Positions 39,566-48,590 of a stretch of 64,000 nucleotides of DNA are shown one piece after another. Each line of letters opens with the position of its first letter. The stretch's first letter is position 1. The notes beneath the pieces are model-generated. The model saw nothing but the letters and a program-made list of their open reading frames with translations. It did not search any database and had not been told where the DNA came from. The position numbers and the translations under genes were made by a program. Source of the stretch: Brevundimonas intermedia (GTDB lineage Bacteria; Pseudomonadota; Alphaproteobacteria; Caulobacterales; Caulobacteraceae); assembly GCF_027922165.1 (NCBI RefSeq), contig NZ_BSFD01000002.1, positions 570,857 to 634,856 of the forward strand, given 5' to 3'.

Positions 39566-39566
39566 G

Positions 39567-39600
39567 CCTTTCGCGGCCCTAACCCTTTCGCGCCCCTAAC
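39567..39600 (+). repeat. 17-bp tandem repeat (two copies plus fragment)
   Basis: CCTTTCGCGGCCCTAAC then CCTTTCGCGCCCCTAAC, then a partial CTTTTGCG, immediately after the DoxX-like stop codon. Confidence 0.7.
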
Positions 39601-39669
39601 CTTTTGCGACTGGGCCGCATCAAGATCGATCGCCGGGGCCCTCTCCCCCCTCATGCCCCGGTCGTCGCG

Positions 39670-39705
39670 CCCGGAGTCCTTCCCCAAGGCTCCGGGCTTT
39701 TCTTT
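39670..39705 (+). terminator. Rho-independent terminator after the DoxX-like gene
   Basis: A 7-bp stem CCCGGAG / CTCCGGG with a 13-nt loop is followed by CTTTTCTTT. Confidence 0.7.
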
Positions 39706-39735
39706 GCCTGACAGGGCGCGCAGGGAAAGCTTACC

Positions 39736-39776
39736 CTTACGCGCACGTAAAGCCTTTCCTTTACGCGCACGTAAAG
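39736..39776 (+). promoter_or_regulatory. Twin palindromic operator of the MerR regulator
   Basis: CTTACGCGCACGTAAAG (39736-39752) and CTTTACGCGCACGTAAAG (39759-39776). The second is an inverted repeat, TTTACG-CGCA-CGTAAA. They are 23 nt apart and the second ends 13 nt before the merR-type start codon at 39790. This is the LiuR-like operator pattern used for acyl-CoA degradation genes. Confidence 0.75.
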
Positions 39777-39789
39777 TTATGGTGCCCGC

Positions 39790-40272
39790 ATGGCCACCGC
39801 CGACGATCACCGCACCTATTCCATCCGCCAGCTGTGCCGCGAGTTCGACGCCACGGCCCGCGCCCTCCGATTCTACGAGGACAAGGGCCTGCTGACCCCT
39901 GCGCGCAAGGGTCAGACGCGCGTCTACGACGCCCGCGACCGCGCCCGGCTGAAACTGATCCTGAGAGGCCGCCGCATCGGCTTCACCCTGCAGGAAATCC
40001 AGGAGATGCTGGACCTGTATGATCGCAAGGATCACAACGTCCATCAGATGGCGGTGGCCCTGCGTCGCCACCGCGCCCAGATCGAGACGCTGAAACAGCA
40101 GCTGGAGGATATCGAGGGCGCGATCCAGACGGCGGAAGACGCCTGCGCCTGGATGGAGTCCAAGCTGGGCGAACACCGCCCCGACCTGCTGCCCGGCGCC
40201 GAAGACTATGAGAAGCTGCTGCGCGCGCGTCTCAACCACGACCACCACCACCCCTTCAAAGCGAGAGCCTGA
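39790..40272 (+). CDS. MerR-family regulator of acyl-CoA oxidation (160 aa)
   Basis: The N-terminal MerR winged helix (YSIRQLCREFDATARALRFY, EDKGLLTPARKGQTRVYDAR) is followed by a long dimerisation coiled coil (LRRHRAQIETLKQQLEDIEG) and a histidine-rich tail. No metal-binding cysteine cluster is visible: Cys appears only in QLCREF and EDACAW, so it probably senses an acyl-CoA, as LiuR does. It has its own operator directly upstream and lies 5 nt before the first acyl-CoA dehydrogenase, in the same operon. Confidence 0.92.
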   Translation: MATADDHRTYSIRQLCREFDATARALRFYEDKGLLTPARKGQTRVYDARDRARLKLILRGRRIGFTLQEIQEMLDLYDRKDHNVHQMAVALRRHRAQIETLKQQLEDIEGAIQTAEDACAWMESKLGEHRPDLLPGAEDYEKLLRARLNHDHHHPFKARA

Positions 40273-40277
40273 CCCCC

Positions 40278-42062
40278 ATGGCCTACAAGTCGCCCGTCCG
40301 CGATTTCACCTTCATCCTGAACGAGGTGCTGGAGATCGATCGCTACACCAACCAGCCCGGCTTCCAGGACGTGTCGTCCGACCTGGTCAACCAGATCCTG
40401 GAAGAGGGCGGCAAGTTCGCCGACGAGGTCATCGCCCCGATCAACAATCCCGGAGACAAGGAAGGCTGCCACTGGTCCGAGGGCGGCGTCGTCACCGGGC
40501 CGAAGGGGTGGAAAGAGGCCTATAAGGCCATGTCGGACGCCGGCTGGATGGCGCTGGCCGCCGACCCGGCCTACGGCGGCCAGGGCATGCCCAGCATCGT
40601 CGCCTCGGCCTTTGGTCAGATGACCGCCGGCGCCTCGGCGGCCTTCTCGATGTATCCCGGCCTGACGGCCTCGGCCTACGCCGGCATCCACGCCAGCGCC
40701 TCGGACGAGATCAAGGCCAAATACCTGCCCAAGATGGTCTCGGGCGAATGGTCCGGCACGATGAACCTGACCGAGCCCCAGTGCGGCACGGACCTGGGCA
40801 TGGTGCGCACCAAGGCCGTGCCGAACGGCGACGGCTCCTATTCGATCACCGGCCAGAAGATCTGGATCTCGGCCGGCGAGCACGACTTCTCGGACAATAT
40901 CATCCACACCGTCCTGGCCCGTATCGAAGGCGCGGTTCCGGGCATCAAGGGCCTCAGCCTGTTCGTCGTGCCCAAATATCTGGTCAACGAGGACGGTTCG
41001 CTGGGCGAGCGGAACACGCTCGAATGCGCCGGCCTCGAGCACAAGATGGGCATCCACGGCAACGCCACCTGCGTCATGCAGTATGACGGCGCCAAGGGCT
41101 GGCTGCTGGGCGAAGAAGGCCGCGGCATGAACAATATGTTCGTGGTCATGAACGAGGCCCGCCTGGGCACCGGTCTGCAAGGTCTGGCCATCGGCACCGC
41201 CGCCTATCAGGCCGCTGTCGAGTTCGCCAAGGACCGCCTGCAAGGCCGCAGCCTGACCGGACCCAAGAACCCGGAAGGCCCCGCCGACCCGATCATCGTC
41301 CACCCGGACGTGCGCCGTATGCTGCTCGAGGCCCGCGCCTTCGTCGAAGGCGGCCAGGCCTTCATCCTGTGGACCGCCCTGCACGCCGATCTGGAGAAGT
41401 CGGAAGACGAGGCCGTGGCGACCAAGGCCAAGGATTACATGGGCCTGCTGACGCCCGTGCTGAAGGCCTATCTGACCGACAAGGGCTTCCACGTCGCCTC
41501 GCTGGCCATGCAGGTGCACGGCGGTTCGGGCTATACCGAACACTTCCCCGCCTCGCAGTATCTGCGGGATGCGCGCATCACGATGATCTATGAAGGCGCC
41601 AACGGCATCCAGGCGCTGGACCTGGTCGGACGCAAACTGCCGGCCAACGGCGGGCGCGCTATCATGACCTGGTTCGGCGAGATCGACGCCTTCGTGGCCG
41701 AGAACGGATCGAACCAGGCGATCAAGCCCTTCGTCGACGGCCTGGCCGACGCCAAGAAGAAGCTGCAGGAAGGCACCATGTGGCTGATGCAGAACGGCAT
41801 GGCCAACCCGGACAACGCCGGCGCCGCCTCGACCGACTATCTGAACGTCTTCGGCCTGACGGCGCTCGCCTATATGTGGGCGCAGATGGCCAAGGTGGCC
41901 CAGGCCCAGGTCGAGGCCGGCTCGACCGACCCCTACTACGCCACCAAGCTGCAGACCGGCCGCTACTTCGTCGAGCGCATCCTGCCCGACGCCGGCGCGC
42001 ATCTGGCCAAGATGAAGACCGGCGCAGACGTGCTGATGGCCATGCCGGCCGAGGCGTTCTGA
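40278..42062 (+). CDS. Acyl-CoA dehydrogenase, large (FadE/DmdC-like, 594 aa)
   Basis: Flavoprotein that introduces the alpha-beta double bond in acyl-CoA. FAD- and substrate-binding segments are present (MNLTEPQCGTDLGMVRTKAV, GQKIWISAGEHDFSDN, MGIHGNATCVMQYDGAKGWL). The region with the catalytic base reads MIYEGANGIQALDLVGRK. The size and C-terminal extension (about 430-594, KPFVDGLADAKKKLQEGTMW) match the long FadE/DmdC group rather than the 380-residue group. Substrate chain length is unknown; with MerR regulation, branched- or medium-chain acyl-CoAs are likely. Confidence 0.93.
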   Translation: MAYKSPVRDFTFILNEVLEIDRYTNQPGFQDVSSDLVNQILEEGGKFADEVIAPINNPGDKEGCHWSEGGVVTGPKGWKEAYKAMSDAGWMALAADPAYGGQGMPSIVASAFGQMTAGASAAFSMYPGLTASAYAGIHASASDEIKAKYLPKMVSGEWSGTMNLTEPQCGTDLGMVRTKAVPNGDGSYSITGQKIWISAGEHDFSDNIIHTVLARIEGAVPGIKGLSLFVVPKYLVNEDGSLGERNTLECAGLEHKMGIHGNATCVMQYDGAKGWLLGEEGRGMNNMFVVMNEARLGTGLQGLAIGTAAYQAAVEFAKDRLQGRSLTGPKNPEGPADPIIVHPDVRRMLLEARAFVEGGQAFILWTALHADLEKSEDEAVATKAKDYMGLLTPVLKAYLTDKGFHVASLAMQVHGGSGYTEHFPASQYLRDARITMIYEGANGIQALDLVGRKLPANGGRAIMTWFGEIDAFVAENGSNQAIKPFVDGLADAKKKLQEGTMWLMQNGMANPDNAGAASTDYLNVFGLTALAYMWAQMAKVAQAQVEAGSTDPYYATKLQTGRYFVERILPDAGAHLAKMKTGADVLMAMPAEAF

Positions 42063-42070
42063 TCTGATCC

Positions 42071-42203
42071 GTCACCCTCGGGCTTGTCCCGAGGGCCCAC
42101 AGTTCCGCCGCACGAGAGGGACCGTGAGCACGACGACCTGAACTGCGCACCCCTCTGCTCGTGCGGCGGAGGGGTGGGTCCTCGGGACAAGCCCGAGGAT
42201 GAC
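42071..42203. repeat. 133-bp inverted-repeat element
   Basis: Ends CACCCTCGGGCTTGTCCCGA and GGGACAAGCCCGAGGATGAC are inverted. Inner arms CCGCCGCACGAG and CTCGTGCGGCGG also pair. It fills most of the space between the two acyl-CoA dehydrogenase genes. Related to elements at 52012 and 53537. Confidence 0.8.
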
Positions 42204-42232
42204 GACCATAAAAAACTTCAGGGACGAAACCG

Positions 42233-43396
42233 ATGAACGTGCTGGGCAGCCCCGACCCCGATTTCATGCGCGAAGAGGAGATCACCCTCTTCTCCGACAG
42301 CGTGGGCAAATGGATCGACGAACACGCCCCGCCGGAGAAGGTCCAGTCCTGGATCGCCAACTCGAGCGTGCCGCGCGACCTGTGGACCCAGGCCGGGGCC
42401 GACGGTCTGCTGGGCCTGTCGATGCCCGAGGAAGACGGCGGCATGGGCGGCGACTATCGGCACGAGGTCGTGCTGATGCGCCAGCTGGGCTGGAAGGGCG
42501 CGGACCATTTCGGCATCTCGCTGCACAACGCCATCGTCGCCCCCTATATCTGGCACTACGGCACGCCGGAGCAGAAGGCGCGCTGGCTGCCGCGGCTCCA
42601 GTCCGGCGAACTGGTCGGCGCCATCGCGATGACCGAACCGGGCGCAGGCTCCGACCTGCAAGGGGTCAAGACCACGGCGGTCAAGTCCGGCAACGGCTAT
42701 GTCGTCAACGGCTCCAAGACCTTCATCACCAATGGCCAGTTGGCCAACTTTCTGATCGTGGTCGCCAAAACCGATCCGGCCGAGGGCGCCAAGGGCACCT
42801 CGCTGGTCGTGGTCGAGACGGACGGGGCGGAAGGCTTCGAGCGCGGCCGGAACCTGCACAAGATCGGCATGGAGGGGAACGACACCTCCGAGCTGTTCTT
42901 CAACGAGGTGAAAGTCCCCGGCGACAACATCATCGGCGGCGGCGAGGGCCAGGGCTTCGTCCAGCTGATGCAGCAACTGCCCCAGGAACGGCTGAACATC
43001 GCCGTGCAGGGTGTCGCCGCCGCCGAGCGCGGGCTGGAGGCGACCCTCGCCTACGTCAAGGAACGCAAGGCCTTCGGCAAACGGGTCATCGACTTCCAGA
43101 ACACCCAGTTCAAACTGGCCGAGGTCAAGACCAAGCTGACCGTCGCCAAGGTCTTCGTCGACCACTGTATCGGCCTGCACCTGAAGGGTCAGCTCGACGC
43201 GGCCACCGCCTCCATGGCCAAATACTGGGTCACCGACATCCAGGGCGAAACCATCGACGAGATGCTGCAACTGCACGGCGGCTACGGCTATATGAACGAA
43301 TACGCCATCGCCCAGCTGTACAAGGACGCGCGGGTGCAGCGGATCTACGGCGGCACGAACGAGATCATGAAGCTGCTGATCGCGCGGACGCTGTAG
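42233..43396 (+). CDS. Acyl-CoA dehydrogenase (387 aa)
   Basis: Standard-length acyl-CoA dehydrogenase. Signatures are IAMTEPGAGSDLQGVKTTAV and GSKTFITNGQLANFLIVVAK for flavin and substrate binding. The C-terminal family segment is QLHGGYGYMNEYAIAQLYKD then RVQRIYGGTNEIMKLLIART; the active-site region around RIYGGTNEIM is intact. It begins 30 nt after the repeat element, with GGGACGAAACCG as a poor ribosome-binding site. Works with the preceding dehydrogenase in fatty- or branched-acid breakdown. Confidence 0.95.
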   Translation: MNVLGSPDPDFMREEEITLFSDSVGKWIDEHAPPEKVQSWIANSSVPRDLWTQAGADGLLGLSMPEEDGGMGGDYRHEVVLMRQLGWKGADHFGISLHNAIVAPYIWHYGTPEQKARWLPRLQSGELVGAIAMTEPGAGSDLQGVKTTAVKSGNGYVVNGSKTFITNGQLANFLIVVAKTDPAEGAKGTSLVVVETDGAEGFERGRNLHKIGMEGNDTSELFFNEVKVPGDNIIGGGEGQGFVQLMQQLPQERLNIAVQGVAAAERGLEATLAYVKERKAFGKRVIDFQNTQFKLAEVKTKLTVAKVFVDHCIGLHLKGQLDAATASMAKYWVTDIQGETIDEMLQLHGGYGYMNEYAIAQLYKDARVQRIYGGTNEIMKLLIARTL

Positions 43397-43411
43397 GATC
43401 TCCATCCGTTC

Positions 43412-43455
43412 CTTGTCATGCCGGCTCTGCGCTTCGCTAGGGCCGGGATGACAAG
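43412..43455. repeat. Short inverted-repeat element (44 bp)
   Basis: CTTGTCATGCCGGC and GGCCGGGATGACAAG around a G/C-rich centre (GCTTCGCTA), between the dehydrogenase stop and rsmE. Shares the GTCAT...ATGAC ends of the larger elements. Confidence 0.65.
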
Positions 43456-43481
43456 CGCCGTGCGTCAAGTCATGTAGGGCC

Positions 43482-44213
43482 ATGATCCGCCTCCACGTCG
43501 CCAGCCCCCTCGCCCCCGCCGCCACCGTGGCTCCCACCCTCGACCAGTCGCGCTATCTGACTCAGGTCATGCGGCTGAAGCTCGGGGACGAACTGCTGGT
43601 CTTCAACGGCCGCGACGGCGAATGGCGCTGCACCATCGCCGAAGTCCTGAAGAAGGGCGTGATCCTGCGGGCCGAGGAACAGGTGAAGCCCCAGACCTAT
43701 GGCCCCGATCTGGAGCTGGTCGTCGCCGTGGTGAAGAAGGCGCGGGTCGAGACCATCGTCGAAAAGGCCGCCGAACTGGGCGCGCGCCGGGTGCGGCTGG
43801 TCCTGACCAAGCGGACCAACGCCGACCGTATCCGCCTGGACCGGCTGGACGCCATCGCCGAGGAGGCCGCCGAACAGACCGGGCGGCTGGACGTGCCCGC
43901 TGTCGACGATCCGGTGAAGCTGGACGCCCTGCTGGACGGATGGGAGGCCAGTCCCGATTCTGGCCGCCGGCTGATGTTCTGTGACGAGACGGGCGGCGCG
44001 CCGGCGATGTCGGCTTTGCGCGAGGCCGGGGAAGGCCCCTGGTCCATCCTGATCGGCCCCGAGGGCGGTTTCTCGCCTGAGGAAGGCGAGCGGCTGCGGT
44101 CCCTGCCCTTCACCACCGCCGTTTCCCTGGGTCCGCGCATCTTGCGCGCCGACACTGCCGCCATAGCCGCCATGACCCTGTGGCAGGCTGCGTTGGGCGA
44201 TTGGGAGCGCTGA
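43482..44213 (+). CDS. rsmE: 16S rRNA (uracil-1498-N3)-methyltransferase
   Basis: SPOUT-fold methyltransferase that makes m3U1498 in 16S rRNA. The N-terminal PUA-like part has LTQVMRLKLGDELLVFNGRD. The SPOUT domain has KKARVETIVEKAAELGARRV, IAEEAAEQTGRLDVPAV and the SAM-binding knot WSILIGPEGGFSPEEGERLR ... SLGPRILRADTAAIAAMTLW. The 243 aa are normal. Convergent with the DUF3052 gene, 4 nt apart. Confidence 0.96.
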   Translation: MIRLHVASPLAPAATVAPTLDQSRYLTQVMRLKLGDELLVFNGRDGEWRCTIAEVLKKGVILRAEEQVKPQTYGPDLELVVAVVKKARVETIVEKAAELGARRVRLVLTKRTNADRIRLDRLDAIAEEAAEQTGRLDVPAVDDPVKLDALLDGWEASPDSGRRLMFCDETGGAPAMSALREAGEGPWSILIGPEGGFSPEEGERLRSLPFTTAVSLGPRILRADTAAIAAMTLWQAALGDWER

Positions 44214-44217
44214 AACT

Positions 44218-44808
44218 TCAAGTTTTCGGCAAGGCGTAGCGGGTCGCGGTCCACAGCTCCGAGACGGCGCAAGATTTGGAATCGCGATAGCCGCTATCGC
44301 GCAGACTCCGACGAACCGACGCCTCTCCGAAACCCTTGCCGCCCTTCGGATAGACGAGCCAAAGCGCGGTTTCCGGCCGGCGGCCGTGGGCAGTCAATAC
44401 GGCCTCCAGCGCCGCGTCGGACTCCACGACAGCCAGAGCCATGTCCGCCTGCGCCTCTTCGGCCGCCGCGTCGCCGACGGCTTCCTCCAGGACAGGATCG
44501 CCGACCGGCGTCAGCAGCCAGACCGAACGTCCAGGGCTCAGCCCCAATTTTTGCGCCAGACTGGGCGGCGGTTTCAGCATGGCCTCGGCCCATTTGCGCG
44601 CCGTCTCCGCGCCGAGGGAAAGCCGCACCATCTCGCCGCCGACCACGAAGTACAGAACCTCGTCCTCCACGCCCACGCCCGACACATCCGCGAGGGCGTA
44701 ACGCCGACGGATATCGCCGCGCAGAATCATCTCGCGCGCTTCCAGCAGGACGCGAACCTCTCCCGCCTCCCGGCCGACCTCGGCCTGCGTAAGCGCCTCA
44801 CGTCCCAT
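44218..44808 (-). CDS. DUF3052-like protein (196 aa), last gene of VOC-ArsR operon
   Basis: The C-terminal half resembles DUF3052: SLAQKLGLSPGRSVWLLTPV, LWLVYPKGGKGFGEASVR and AVSELWTATRYALPK. The N-terminal half (about 1-95) adds a separate region with AEVGREAGEVRVLLEAREM and GDIRRRYALADVSGVGVEDE. No transmembrane helix or signal. It overlaps the end of the ArsR gene by 11 nt. Function unknown; the operon with a VOC protein and an ArsR regulator suggests a small-molecule response. Confidence 0.75.
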   Translation of the reverse strand: MGREALTQAEVGREAGEVRVLLEAREMILRGDIRRRYALADVSGVGVEDEVLYFVVGGEMVRLSLGAETARKWAEAMLKPPPSLAQKLGLSPGRSVWLLTPVGDPVLEEAVGDAAAEEAQADMALAVVESDAALEAVLTAHGRRPETALWLVYPKGGKGFGEASVRRSLRDSGYRDSKSCAVSELWTATRYALPKT

Positions 44809-45085
44809 CGTCGCCCTCCAACAGCCGCAAGCTTTCTACGACCGCGTTCAAGGTCGGGCGATCCGCGCGATAGAACCAGAAGCGACCTCGCTTTTCCAAG
44901 GTCAGGAGACCCGTCTTGCGCAGCACTTTCAAATGTTCCGACACGCTGGCGAGCGCCAGGTTTGACAAGGCCGCCAGATCCCCCGCGGATCGTTCCTGAT
45001 CCAGACAGGCCTTCCAGAATCGACGGCGATCGGGATGCGCCAAGGCGCGCAAGACTTCGTCGAGCGTTCCGTCGTCCAGCTTCAC
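44798..45085 (-). CDS. ArsR/SmtB-family regulator (95 aa)
   Basis: Winged-helix repressor: EVLRALAHPDRRRFWKACL, the recognition region LALASVSEHLKVLRKTGLLT, and the wing KRGRFWFYRAD. No paired cysteine metal site is visible (one Cys, in KACLDQE), so it may respond to a small molecule rather than to metal. Its ATG overlaps the stop of the VOC gene by 4 nt. Confidence 0.9.
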   Translation of the reverse strand: MKLDDGTLDEVLRALAHPDRRRFWKACLDQERSAGDLAALSNLALASVSEHLKVLRKTGLLTLEKRGRFWFYRADRPTLNAVVESLRLLEGDDGT

Positions 45086-45435
45086 GCCTGGATCAGCGTC
45101 ATCAGATTGCCGGCAGGATCGCGAATCTGGGCTTTCTTGACCCAGCCGTTGTCGGTCAGGGGCATCACGACCTCGCCGCCCGCCGCCACTGCGGCTTCAA
45201 GGGCGGCGTTCAAGTCGGGCGTCGCCACGCCGAGCGTAAGACTGGCCGTCTCCGACTCGACTAGGGCGCCGTCCAGGGTCGGCGTCTTGAGCTGACTGTA
45301 GCCGGGCCCTCGCGGCGCGACCGTCCAGCCCAGAACTGCGCCGTAGAATGCGCCCAGGCCGCCGATATCCGGTCCAGCGATATCAATATGACAAACCGCG
45401 TTCGCAGTCCGCAGATTCCCAGTTTGCCCGACCAT
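45082..45435 (-). CDS. VOC-superfamily (glyoxalase/bleomycin-resistance-like) protein (117 aa)
   Basis: Single VOC domain: CHIDIAGPDIGGLGAFYGAV, GWTVAPRGPGYSQLKT, LDGALVESETASLTLGVATP and the metal-side end WVKKAQIRDPAGNLMTLIQA. A His near the N-terminus (CHIDI) and Asp in RDPAGN fit the metal-ligand positions. The start at 45435 has GAGGGCGGG upstream; the longer frame to 45531 reads less well. Likely an isomerase, lyase or sequestering protein for a small toxic compound. First gene of a three-gene overlapping operon. Confidence 0.88.
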   Translation of the reverse strand: MVGQTGNLRTANAVCHIDIAGPDIGGLGAFYGAVLGWTVAPRGPGYSQLKTPTLDGALVESETASLTLGVATPDLNAALEAAVAAGGEVVMPLTDNGWVKKAQIRDPAGNLMTLIQA

Positions 45436-45580
45436 AGCCCGCCCTCGTTCTTCTATCGCATTATTTCGTAATAATCCGAAATGTAAACCCATGCGAGCGC
45501 GCCCCTTGAGCCGGCCCCCAACCTCGCCCATCTAGCCGCGACACACGGTCGCTCGCGATGCGCCGGAGGGGATCTGACGC

Positions 45581-46942
45581 ATGACCGACAACGCGCCGCT
45601 GAGCCGGGACGTCCTGATTGAAGCCATGTCCAAGGGCGCCAAGCCCAAGGATCAGTGGCGGATCGGCGCCGAGCACGAGAAGTTCGGTTTCGACAAGACC
45701 ACCCTGGCCCGCCCCGCCTATGACGGTCCGAACGGCATCAAGGCCATGCTGGAAGGCCTCCAGCGGTTCGGCTGGTCGCGCGTCGAGGAGAACAGCGTCC
45801 TGATCGGGCTGGAGCGTCGCAACGACGAGGGCTTCATCGCCTCGGTCAGCCTGGAGCCCGGCGGCCAGTTCGAACTGTCCGGCGCCCCGCTGAAGACCAT
45901 CCACGACATCTGTTCCGAGACCGGCCAGCACCTAATGGAAGTGAAGCAGGTGGCCGACCAGCTGGGCGTCGGCTTCCTGGGCGCCGGCTTCGACCCGCTG
46001 TGGACGCGCGAACAGGTGCCGGTGATGCCCAAGGGCCGCTACGACATCATGCGCGCCTATATGCCCAAGGTCGGAACCCTCGGCCTGGACATGATGCTGC
46101 GCACATGCACCATCCAGGCCAACCTCGACTTCGACAGCGAAGCCGACATGGTGGCCAAGTTCCGCACCTCGCTGGCGCTACAGCCGATCGCCACCGCCCT
46201 GTTCGCCTGTTCGCCCTTCACCGAGGGCCGTCCGAACGGCTTCCTGTCGGCGCGGGCCAATGTCTGGACCGACACCGACGCCGACCGCACCGGCATGCTG
46301 GGCTTTGTCTTCGAGGACGGCTTCGGCTTCGAGCGCTATGCCGACTATGCGCTGGACACGCCGATGTATTTCGCCAAACGCGACGGCAAATACGTCGACG
46401 CCTCGGGCCAGTCGTTCCGCGACTTCCAGGCCGGCAAACTGCCCGCCCTGCCCGGCGAATATCCGACCCTCAAGGACTGGAATGACCATCTGACCACCCT
46501 CTTCCCCGAGGTGCGGCTGAAGGCCTATCTGGAGATGCGCGGCGCCGACGGCGGCCCGTGGAGCCGGATCTGCGCCCTGCCCGCCCTGTGGGCCGGTGTC
46601 CTGTACGACGCCCCGTCGCTGGCCGCCGCCTGGGATCTGGTCAAGGACTGGGACATCGCCGACCACGAACGCCTGCGCCGCGACGTGACCCGCCTGGGCC
46701 TGAAGGCCGAGGTCGCCGGCCGCAGCGTGCGCGACATCGCCGTCGACCTGGTCAACATCGCCAAACAGGGTCTGAAGAACCGCGCCCGCTTCTCAGGCGG
46801 CATGGTCGATGAGCGCGGCTATCTGTCGGAACTTGAAGACATCGCTGATAGCGGCGTCACTCCGGCCGAGCGGCTGCTGGACCTGTATCACGGGGCCTGG
46901 TGCGGCGATGTGAAGCGCATCTACGCGGACTTCGCCTACTGA
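45581..46942 (+). CDS. gshA: Glutamate--cysteine ligase
   Basis: First enzyme of glutathione synthesis: ATP-dependent joining of glutamate gamma-carboxyl to cysteine. It belongs to the plant-like/alphaproteobacterial group of the GCS2 family. Seen: WRIGAEHEKFGFDKTTLARP near the N-terminus, LEPGGQFELSGAPLKTIHDI, and the ATP-grasp-like region GLDMMLRTCTIQANLDFDSE. The C-terminal segment MRGADGGPWSRICALPALWA is typical. The 453 aa are normal. gloB elsewhere in the window uses glutathione. Confidence 0.95.
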   Translation: MTDNAPLSRDVLIEAMSKGAKPKDQWRIGAEHEKFGFDKTTLARPAYDGPNGIKAMLEGLQRFGWSRVEENSVLIGLERRNDEGFIASVSLEPGGQFELSGAPLKTIHDICSETGQHLMEVKQVADQLGVGFLGAGFDPLWTREQVPVMPKGRYDIMRAYMPKVGTLGLDMMLRTCTIQANLDFDSEADMVAKFRTSLALQPIATALFACSPFTEGRPNGFLSARANVWTDTDADRTGMLGFVFEDGFGFERYADYALDTPMYFAKRDGKYVDASGQSFRDFQAGKLPALPGEYPTLKDWNDHLTTLFPEVRLKAYLEMRGADGGPWSRICALPALWAGVLYDAPSLAAAWDLVKDWDIADHERLRRDVTRLGLKAEVAGRSVRDIAVDLVNIAKQGLKNRARFSGGMVDERGYLSELEDIADSGVTPAERLLDLYHGAWCGDVKRIYADFAY

Positions 46943-47000
46943 AGACAAGGCGTCCTTAACCCGCGGGCTGTAGGGTGAGCCCCCTAAGGATAGGCCCGCA

Positions 47001-48575
<1,575 letters not shown>

Positions 48576-48590
48576 CGCCGACTCCGAAAA

